This document shows, piece by piece, positions 1 through 5,243 of a stretch of DNA of 8,322 nucleotides (positions are counted from its first letter, which is position 1; every line of letters starts with the position of its first letter). Source of the stretch: Nitrosomonas sp. (GTDB lineage: Bacteria > Pseudomonadota > Gammaproteobacteria > Burkholderiales > Nitrosomonadaceae); assembly GCA_021774205.1 (NCBI GenBank), contig JAJFJI010000054.1:1-8322 (forward strand). The letters run 5' to 3'. Both the position numbers and the translations under genes were made by a program. Under the pieces are notes generated by a model that saw only the letters and a list, made by a program, of their open reading frames with translations, ran no database searches and had not been told where the DNA came from.

Positions 1-1139
1 CGAAAGATGTGCCGTTGCACATCCGGGCGGCCGACGGTGAGAAGCCCATCTTTGACGGTTCCAACAAACAAAAAGCAGATTCTGCCGTGATCTTCATGGC
101 TTCGGCGTCTCACGTCGTGATTGAGGGGCTCGAGGTGCGAAACTGTTTGGCCTTAGGCTGCGAAGGAATCGCCAGTGATACGCCCGTCCTCGATTTGACG
201 ATTCGCGGGAATCATATCCACCACATGTCTGCTTCCGCTGCGCGCTTCGCTGGTCGGCAGATCCGCATCGAAGATAACGATTTTCATGATGTTGTTTTGA
301 TTAACGAAAACAACACAAATTTTCCTTATGGCGGTTGGCCCACATGCACCGGCACTATACCAAACATTTTAAAACCGTCGGATCCCTGGGCATATGATGT
401 TGTGATCCGTGCCAACCGTATCCGTAACTGCTGGGGCGAGGGTATTGGGGTGTGGTACGGTTCTAACGTCCTCGTTGAGGATAACAGCATAGAAAATGCA
501 TGGAGTGCCGGTATCTACGCTGATAATTCCTTTAATTTAAGTATTGTCCGGAACTATATACGCGTGTATGGAAGTTCAGACAGTGGCGCCGGTACGGGTA
601 TACTCCTCGGTTTGGAGGACTATACGGTATGGGGGCTACCAAATGTTCGTACCAGCAATGTGCTTGTGGCGAATAACGTTGTGATTGCGGGCGTTGGAAT
701 CGGGTGGTGGTCGATGCCCACACCGGAGAGCACTTACGAATCGTTGTACGTGCTACACAACTCGGTCGCAGGAACGCAGGGACAAGCGATTGGTATTGAA
801 CCAGTGCGTTCGGGTGTGAAGCATCCTGCCAACAATGCCATCGCGAACAACGTATTCTATAGCACTGTGGAAGAGAGTACTATCGGGAATCCAGGGGCGT
901 TCATACTCGCTGGTAATGCATGGATTAACGATGCCATACCTGCCATAGCAGGTTCCACCGATGTCTCTCTGGAAATTGTCTTTACTGATGAATTGTTGCA
1001 ACAAGTGCAAGTGAACGAGGCACAGCCACTCGCGCCACTCGTTGGTATAGGGGACGCCCGCGCTGCGCTGGTCGACGACTTTCTGTGCGGCGAACGGAAT
1101 ACGGCTGCTCCAACGCGAGGCGCATTCGAGCGGTTATAA
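1..1139 (+). CDS. Right-handed parallel beta-helix repeat protein, 5'-truncated by the window edge
   Basis: The frame is open from the window edge (first full codon at position 3) to TAA at 1137-1139. A GTG at 9 is the first possible start, but translation there begins inside a helix coil (PLHIRAADGEKPIFDGS). Family members normally have a signal peptide and earlier coils before this point, so the true start is probably upstream. Numbering from that GTG, short repeats alternate hydrophobic strands with Asn/Gly turns: VIEGLEVRN (near residue 37), DLTIRGNHIHH, IRIEDNDFHD, VVIRANRIRNCWGEGIGV, VLVEDNSIENAWSAGIYADN, LSIVRNYIRV, VLVANNVVIAGVGIG and AIANNVFYST. These are PbH1-type coils, as in pectate-lyase-like and NosD-like proteins. 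The C-terminal GERN...PTRGAFE motif resembles the terminal motif common in secreted beta-helix proteins. Such folds often bind or cleave polysaccharides, but no catalytic residues can be assigned. It is followed by a 680-base gap and is probably unrelated to the downstream operon. Confidence 0.85.
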   Translation, partial: KDVPLHIRAADGEKPIFDGSNKQKADSAVIFMASASHVVIEGLEVRNCLALGCEGIASDTPVLDLTIRGNHIHHMSASAARFAGRQIRIEDNDFHDVVLINENNTNFPYGGWPTCTGTIPNILKPSDPWAYDVVIRANRIRNCWGEGIGVWYGSNVLVEDNSIENAWSAGIYADNSFNLSIVRNYIRVYGSSDSGAGTGILLGLEDYTVWGLPNVRTSNVLVANNVVIAGVGIGWWSMPTPESTYESLYVLHNSVAGTQGQAIGIEPVRSGVKHPANNAIANNVFYSTVEESTIGNPGAFILAGNAWINDAIPAIAGSTDVSLEIVFTDELLQQVQVNEAQPLAPLVGIGDARAALVDDFLCGERNTAAPTRGAFERL

Positions 1140-1252
1140 TTTGACATATAGCGTTATATCATGGATATGCGCTGGTAGCTTTGTCGTGAACGGCTATGGA
1201 ATAGTGATATGCTTTTCTTCATGATTGCCTGAGCGTTAGCAATTATATGTGC

Positions 1253-1264
1253 AGACTGCAGTCT
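1253..1264. repeat. 12-bp perfect palindrome AGACTGCAGTCT
   Basis: The twelve bases read identically on both strands, and the symmetry does not extend further. A gap-free palindrome of this length suits a dimeric regulator operator, but it could be chance. No promoter elements were recognised around it, and it lies over 500 bases from the next gene, so no function is assigned. Confidence 0.3.
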
Positions 1265-1480
1265 CGCCGTCCGAGGAGTGCAAAAACACGTAGCGTGAAT
1301 CCGTCAAAAAACATCAGTTTATAGCTCGTCTCCTATTACAAGAAAAAATTCGTTTGTGACCAAAAGAATAATGCGTTTATATGTCTGGCACTAAGCGTGA
1401 AGTTTAAATAACACCCCTGGGCTTGAAGAATCTATTCATTTCCACCTATCAGGTCGTCGTTTTGTATTTAACAACCATCT

Positions 1481-1561
1481 ATTCTTCTTATAATTTTACC
1501 TTTCTCTGAGGATGTAAAGCCCCCTGTTGGTGCCATGTGGGGGTAAAATTAAGAATCCTCA
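1481..1561. repeat. Nested inverted repeats with two competing hairpins
   Basis: TAATTTTACC at 1491-1500 is the exact reverse complement of GGTAAAATTA at 1542-1551. ATTCTT at 1481-1486 can also pair with AAGAAT at 1551-1556 if a few bases bulge out. Inside, CCCCC at 1520-1524 can pair with GGGGG at 1539-1543. TGAGGAT at 1507-1513 is the exact reverse complement of ATCCTCA at 1555-1561. The outer TAATTTTACC stem and the TGAGGAT stem interleave, so they would compete or form a pseudoknot. No run of T follows, so it is not a classic intrinsic terminator. It could be a structured leader, a small RNA, or a decayed mobile-element end. Confidence 0.5.
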
Positions 1562-1615
1562 ATTTAATCGTCGGGTTTGGGCGCTAATTTCTATGATTTG
1601 ATAGGGTAAAGCGTT

Positions 1616-1711
1616 TTGGCCGAGGTTACAGATTTGTCCAAGCAAGACTTTGGAAACGGTGCAAATGATTCTATTGAAAATGTGCAAGATGTAAGGAATC
1701 ATATTCAATAA
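1616..1711 (+). pseudogene. Possible short ORF or gene remnant (31 aa)
   Basis: This is a reading frame with protein-like composition: it begins MAEVTDLSKQDFG if TTG at 1616 is used and ends DVRNHIQ before TAA at 1709-1711. It is rich in Asp, Asn and Glu and free of rare-residue runs, unlike most chance frames here. An in-frame TAA at 1607-1609 closes it upstream. AGGG at 1602-1606 is a possible but weak ribosome binding site for the TTG. I do not recognise the family. It may be the tail of a decayed gene, a small peptide, or chance. Confidence 0.2.
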
Positions 1712-1728
1712 CGACTAAGAATTAGATG

Positions 1729-1756
1729 TTTATTTCTTGAATTAATAAGATATGAT
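1729..1756 (+). promoter_or_regulatory. Weak candidate sigma-70 promoter for the arsenic operon
   Basis: TATGAT at 1751-1756 matches five of six bases of the -10 consensus. TTTATT at 1729-1734 is a poor -35 element at 16-bp spacing. The surroundings to about 1815 are very AT-rich. Transcription from here would give a leader of roughly 55-60 bases before the ATG at 1820. Other weak pairings in the same tract (for example TTGAAT at 1737-1742) cannot be excluded. Confidence 0.25.
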
Positions 1757-1819
1757 TCTATTCCATGATAAGACTTGAAGTTGTTAATAAATATATAAAT
1801 TTGTTTGTTGGTAATCGTT

Positions 1820-2512
1820 ATGACTAAGTTACCCGCTTTAGTTTTGGTTTGTAAGCGGCCGGTTTTAGGCCAAGGTAAGCAAAGACTAGCCAGGCATTTA
1901 GGTCTTGAGGTCACACAACGTGTTGCCGAAGCTTTGCTGGCTTGTGCAGTGGAAGACGCTTGTAACTGGCCGGGTCCGGTAATCATCGCGCCAGCAAGCC
2001 AGTATGATTATGACTGGGCGATTGCTTTATCACGGTCAATTCAGTCCCCGGTAATGGTTGTGCCACAGGCGTCTGGCAATTTAGGTCAACGTTTAAATAC
2101 GCTAGATCAGATGCTCCGTAGTCAGGGGATAGATCAATTGGTATATATCGGTAGTGATGCGCCGGGGCTCAGTATGGCCGACTATTCTACTGTTAGGGAA
2201 ACATTGCAACAATATAATACCGTATTAAAACCAGCAGTCGATGGTGGCGTAGTGCTCATGTCGAGCTGTTGCCCATGGCCGGAATTATCTGATTTGCCAT
2301 GGAGTACTGATAAGCTGGCCATGACTTTGACTGATACCTGCCGTGTGGCTGGACATTCAGTTAATATCCTGGGACAGGGTTATGATGTTGATGAACTGGA
2401 TGATTTTATGCGACTGATTTCACGGCTAGCGAAGGATCAGCGGCCAGCGCGACGTACCTTACATAAACTGGCATGTTGCATTTCCCTTGCAAGAGAAATA
2501 GCCAATGCTTAG
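1820..2512 (+). CDS. TIGR04282-type (DUF2064) glycosyltransferase, arsenosugar-associated transferase 1
   Basis: A 230-residue GT-A-like nucleotide-sugar transferase of the family once called rSAM/selenodomain-associated transferase 1. Visible motifs are the N-terminal nucleotide-binding region KRPVLGQGKQRLA (residues 12-24), GNLGQRL (86-92), IGSDAPGL (110-117, the usual acidic metal/nucleotide site), PAVDGGVVLM (138-147) and DLPWST (158-163). The length fits the family. ATG 1820 is chosen over an in-frame TTG at 1805 because family proteins start just before the LVLVCKRP strand; neither start has a clear Shine-Dalgarno sequence, so initiation may be weak. It is the first gene of the operon and overlaps the next by 8 bases, suggesting translational coupling. 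The exact sugar donor and acceptor cannot be read from sequence. The arsenosugar role comes from the family name and from the ArsM gene two positions downstream. Confidence 0.88.
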   Translation: MTKLPALVLVCKRPVLGQGKQRLARHLGLEVTQRVAEALLACAVEDACNWPGPVIIAPASQYDYDWAIALSRSIQSPVMVVPQASGNLGQRLNTLDQMLRSQGIDQLVYIGSDAPGLSMADYSTVRETLQQYNTVLKPAVDGGVVLMSSCCPWPELSDLPWSTDKLAMTLTDTCRVAGHSVNILGQGYDVDELDDFMRLISRLAKDQRPARRTLHKLACCISLAREIANA

Positions 2513-3203
2513 TTGTAGCGTTATTATTCCTTGCTATCGGGATGAGGCAGAATTAACATGTTTACTTGGCCAGCTGCAAAAACTGCCACAGACGCTATTA
2601 GAGGTTATTGTTGTGGATGGGGCAGGTAGCCGCAAATGCCAAGAGATTTGCATAAATAATCAGGCGTCGTGGTTAGCAAGCGAGCCTTGCCGGGGGCGGC
2701 AATTGCTGGCTGGTGCAGCCATGGCGCGAGGTGATGTCTTGTGGTTCTTACATGCGGATGCCCGTTTATCGATTGATCCATTGTCTGCAATATTTCGTGC
2801 GATTGAACAAGGGGCGGTCGGCGGTTATTTTCGTTTTCGTTTTGATGCGCCGCGTGCCTGGCCAGCACGTTTTTTGGAACCTGCAATTGCGCTGCGTTGT
2901 CGTTTTGGCGTTCCCTATGGTGATCAGGGGCTTTTTGTGTTGCAGCAGATTTACACTAAAGTAGGTGGTCATGCACCTTTTCCTTTATTTGAAGAAGTGC
3001 ATTTAGTCAATAGGGCACGTCGTCTAGGCCGTTTTTATCCTTTACGTGATCCAATATTTGTTAATCCACGCCGTTGGCTGCGTGACGGTTGGTGGCGGCG
3101 AACCTGGAAAAATCGTAAATTAGCGTTGAACTTTGCGCGTGGCGTTGCACCCAATAAACTGGTTGCGCGTTATCGTTCAGATAATCCCTCCCGGATTTCC
3201 TGA
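2505..3203 (+). CDS. TIGR04283-type family 2 glycosyltransferase, arsenosugar-associated transferase 2
   Basis: A 232-residue GT2-fold enzyme. In order: SVIIPCYRDE (residues 5-14, first Rossmann strand), VVDGAGS (36-42, usually VVDGGS followed by an acidic residue), CRGRQLLAG (62-70), ARGDVLWFLHADARL (74-88, containing the HAD metal-binding motif that stands in for DxD), YGDQGLF (138-144) and PLFEEVHLVNRARRLGR (160-176, counterpart of the catalytic ED-containing helix). The basic, Trp-rich C-terminal tail (about residues 189-202) may sit at the membrane. Start ATG 2505 overlaps the previous gene's stop; AAGAGA a short distance upstream can serve as ribosome binding site. This family usually pairs with the TIGR04282 transferase, as here, next to radical SAM and ArsM-like genes. 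The donor sugar is unknown. Confidence 0.9.
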   Translation: MLSCSVIIPCYRDEAELTCLLGQLQKLPQTLLEVIVVDGAGSRKCQEICINNQASWLASEPCRGRQLLAGAAMARGDVLWFLHADARLSIDPLSAIFRAIEQGAVGGYFRFRFDAPRAWPARFLEPAIALRCRFGVPYGDQGLFVLQQIYTKVGGHAPFPLFEEVHLVNRARRLGRFYPLRDPIFVNPRRWLRDGWWRRTWKNRKLALNFARGVAPNKLVARYRSDNPSRIS

Positions 3204-3221
3204 GTACCTGACAATAACTTT

Positions 3222-3226
3222 AAGGA
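3222..3226 (+). promoter_or_regulatory. Ribosome binding site fixing the arsM start
   Basis: AAGGA lies five bases before ATG 3232. The same frame is open upstream to an ATG-less GTG start near 3133, inside the preceding glycosyltransferase gene, but the family-typical N-terminus (QKYYGETL) and this site place the true start at 3232. Confidence 0.8.
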
Positions 3227-3231
3227 ATTTC

Positions 3232-4278
3232 ATGCAAGAGACTGTTCAAAAATATTACGGTGAAACGCTAAGTAGTACGCAAGACCTGCAAACGAATGCT
3301 TGTTGTCCTGCCGAGGGTTTACCTGACTTTCTAAAGCCGCTTTTGGCAAAGGTACATGATGATGTTCTGGCGCGTTATTATGGCTGTGGCCTGGTGTTGC
3401 CTGAATTACTCGATGGTTTGACAATTCTGGATCTCGGTTGTGGCGCAGGGCGCGATGTTTATGTGCTTTCTCAATTGGTGGGTGAGCATGGACAAGTCAT
3501 TGGCGTGGACATGACTGAAGAGCAGTTGGCGGTTGCCCGTCAACATGAAACCTACCACCAGAAAGCATTTGGTTACAAACATAGTAATGTGCGTTTTCTA
3601 CATGGTTATATTGAACGGCTGGATGAGCTTGATCTGGCCGATGCCAGTGTGGATATGATCGTATCAAATTGCGTCATTAACCTTGCGCCAGACAAGGCGG
3701 CGGTGCTGCGCGAAGCCTGGCGTGTCCTTAAGCCCGGCGGTGAAGTGTATTTTTCCGATGTGTACAGTGACCGGCGCATTCCGGCAGCTTTGACAAATGA
3801 TCCCGTATTGTATGGAGAGTGTTTAAGTGGCGCGTTGTACTGGAATGATTTTGTTCCATTGGCACGTGCCCATGGTTTTACTGATCCGCGTCTGGTTGAT
3901 GATCGTCCAATAACCATAGATAACTCGGAATTGGCAAGAAAAATTGGAAATATCCGCTTTTACTCAGCTACCTACCGGTTGTTTAAATTAAACAGCCTGG
4001 AGTTGGCATGCGAAGATCATGGACAGTCAGTGGTGTATCGCGGCACCATTTTGCATCATCCACATGCTTTTATTTTGGACAAGCATCATTTTATTGAAAC
4101 CGGTAAGCAGTTTCCGGTGTGCGGCAATACCTGGCGCATGCTGCATGACACGCGCTTCATCGATCATTTTGATTTTTACGGAAATTCTGACCAACATTTT
4201 GGTATTTTTCCAGGCTGTGGCATGAGTATTCCATTTGATGATGGTGCAAGTAGCGAGCAGAAGGGCGGGTGCTGTTAA
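3232..4278 (+). CDS. arsM: Arsenite S-adenosylmethyltransferase ArsM (long form)
   Basis: A 348-residue cytoplasmic methyltransferase that transfers methyl groups from SAM to trivalent arsenic. The SAM site is LDLGCGAGRD (residues 66-75) with GVDMTEEQL (91-99) and LKPGGEVYFSDV (166-177). The four cysteines expected of ArsM are present: C24 (in NACCPAE), C52 (YGCG), C147 (SNCVINL) and C197 (GECLSG). From recall of the family they correspond to C44, C72, C174 and C224 of the algal CmArsM enzyme, the last two being the core As(III) ligands. The C-terminal domain has GNTWRML (298-304) and FPGCG (326-330), and the protein ends in GGCC; paired C-terminal cysteines may bind or relay arsenic. The gene follows the glycosyltransferase by 28 bases and is followed by the radical SAM gene after two bases. 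No truncation or missing key residue is seen. A methyltransferase for a different thiophilic substrate is less likely. Confidence 0.93.
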   Translation: MQETVQKYYGETLSSTQDLQTNACCPAEGLPDFLKPLLAKVHDDVLARYYGCGLVLPELLDGLTILDLGCGAGRDVYVLSQLVGEHGQVIGVDMTEEQLAVARQHETYHQKAFGYKHSNVRFLHGYIERLDELDLADASVDMIVSNCVINLAPDKAAVLREAWRVLKPGGEVYFSDVYSDRRIPAALTNDPVLYGECLSGALYWNDFVPLARAHGFTDPRLVDDRPITIDNSELARKIGNIRFYSATYRLFKLNSLELACEDHGQSVVYRGTILHHPHAFILDKHHFIETGKQFPVCGNTWRMLHDTRFIDHFDFYGNSDQHFGIFPGCGMSIPFDDGASSEQKGGCC

Positions 4279-4280
4279 TA

Positions 4281-5225
4281 ATGGATGCTAAGGTTGCATT
4301 CCGGCCATTTGAACAACGCACTCGCTCCAGACAATGGACGGCTACTCCCAATGGTGAGCCGCGTGGTTTTATCCACTCGCATGCGTTGGACGAGCTATGG
4401 TTTCATACTGGCACGGCTTGCAATTTGGCCTGCCCGTTTTGCCTGGAAGGCTCAAAACCCGGTGATGATCGTTTGCAATTACTGCGATTTGACGATGCCA
4501 GGCCATATATTGACGAGGCATTGACACTGGGCGTTAAGCAATTTTCTTTTACCGGTGGTGAGCCATTTATTAATAAAGATATGGTACGCATTCTGGATTA
4601 TGCGCTAGTGCTGCGTCCTTGCATGGTCTTGACGAATGCCACCGAGCCGTTGATTAAGCGGTTGCGCCAAATAGAAACCCTGCGTAACCGGATGCATTCC
4701 CTGCATTTTCGTGTCAGCTTGGATCACTTTGAAGCCGCCCGGCATGACGCCGGGCGAGGTGATGGCATGTTTGCAATGGCGCTGGAGGGTATGCGTAGCT
4801 TGTATGATATGGGCTTTTCGTTATCTGTCGCCAATCAGGTTTTGCCGGATTTTTCAGCAGAAGAAGTCTCCCGACGTTTTGCTGAAGTATTTCGTGCAGC
4901 GAGTTTGCCGCAAGATTTAACACGCATAGAATTCCCGGAATTTTATCCACCTGGAACAGATGTGGCTGCGCCACAGATTACCCTAGGCTGCATGGCGAGT
5001 TATCAGACAGAATCTTCGCGGCGGGAATTTATGTGCGCGTTTAGCCGGATGGTTGTTAAACAGGCGGGTCAGGCCAGGGTTTACGCTTGCACCCTAGTTG
5101 ACGATGATGCTGATTATGACTTGGGCGATACATTGGCCAAGAGCCTGCAAGAACCTGTCAGCATGAAACATCACCGCTGTCATAGCTGTTTTCAGTTTGG
5201 TGCATCATGTAGTGAAATGAAATGA
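4281..5225 (+). CDS. Radical SAM protein with cysteine-rich C-terminus, arsenic-operon associated
   Basis: A 314-residue radical SAM enzyme. The [4Fe-4S] site is CNLACPFC (C47, C51, C54, the CxxxCxxC pattern), followed by the SAM-binding TGGEP (91-95) and SLDHFEAARHDAGRG (146-160). The C-terminal part carries C237, C252, C270, C300, C303 and C310, ending in a CHSCF...GASC arrangement that could hold one or two auxiliary Fe-S clusters in the manner of SPASM or twitch domains. It differs from canonical ArsS (TIGR04167), whose N-terminal motif and C-terminus are distinct in my recollection. Its place directly after arsM suggests a role on methylated arsenic, possibly adding a 5'-deoxyadenosyl or similar group, but this is inference. 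ATG 4281 is preferred, two bases after the arsM stop; GTG 4269, overlapping arsM, is an alternative that adds four residues. Peptide-maturase-like activity cannot be excluded. Confidence 0.88.
   Translation: MDAKVAFRPFEQRTRSRQWTATPNGEPRGFIHSHALDELWFHTGTACNLACPFCLEGSKPGDDRLQLLRFDDARPYIDEALTLGVKQFSFTGGEPFINKDMVRILDYALVLRPCMVLTNATEPLIKRLRQIETLRNRMHSLHFRVSLDHFEAARHDAGRGDGMFAMALEGMRSLYDMGFSLSVANQVLPDFSAEEVSRRFAEVFRAASLPQDLTRIEFPEFYPPGTDVAAPQITLGCMASYQTESSRREFMCAFSRMVVKQAGQARVYACTLVDDDADYDLGDTLAKSLQEPVSMKHHRCHSCFQFGASCSEMK
4736..4756 (+). repeat. GC-rich hairpin inside the radical SAM gene
   Basis: CGCCCGGC at 4736-4743 and GCCGGGCG at 4749-4756 are exact reverse complements with a five-base loop, ATGAC. 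No T run follows, so it is not an intrinsic terminator. It encodes the conserved ARHDAGRG segment, so the symmetry may be a by-product of codon choice, but it is the strongest hairpin noticed in the operon. Confidence 0.6.
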
Positions 5226-5231
5226 AACGGT

Positions 5232-5243
5232 AGGGGGGTAATG
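5232..5243 (+). promoter_or_regulatory. Strong G-rich ribosome binding site with overlapping ATGTGA at the start codon
   Basis: AGGGGGG at 5232-5238 is followed by ATGTGA at 5241-5246. ATG 5241 is immediately followed by TGA, so it can only make a start-stop. The real gene must start at GTG 5243 in another frame, two bases later. The Shine-Dalgarno spacing is short for both starts, so ribosomes could initiate at either. Confidence 0.6.

Larger units (their letters stand above)
1140..1819. other. Long intergenic region before the arsenic operon
   Basis: No convincing full-length gene is present on either strand. Visible items are: a TTGACA hexamer at 1141-1146 with only a poor -10 partner; a short 5-bp inverted repeat at 1146-1159; a perfect 12-bp palindrome, AGACTGCAGTCT, at 1253-1264; a nested inverted-repeat structure at about 1481-1561; a possible short ORF or gene remnant at 1616-1711; and a strongly AT-rich tract from about 1700 to 1815 just before the first glycosyltransferase gene. 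The base composition is clearly more AT-rich than the flanking genes, especially after 1680. The operon promoter most likely lies here. Confidence 0.6.

Noticed and set aside
1141..1169. Perfect -35 hexamer TTGACA right after the beta-helix gene
   Set aside because: The best partner at 17 bp, GATATG, matches only half of the -10 consensus, and no gene follows for several hundred bases.
1705..1986. 93-codon frame on - strand across the start of the first glycosyltransferase gene
   Set aside because: It is antisense to the AT-rich leader and a well-supported gene, with a lysine/isoleucine-rich, low-complexity translation and no family resemblance.
3133..3231. N-terminal extension of ArsM from a GTG inside the preceding gene
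   Set aside because: It overlaps the glycosyltransferase coding sequence and is not family-like; AAGGA and the QKYYGETL N-terminus support ATG 3232.
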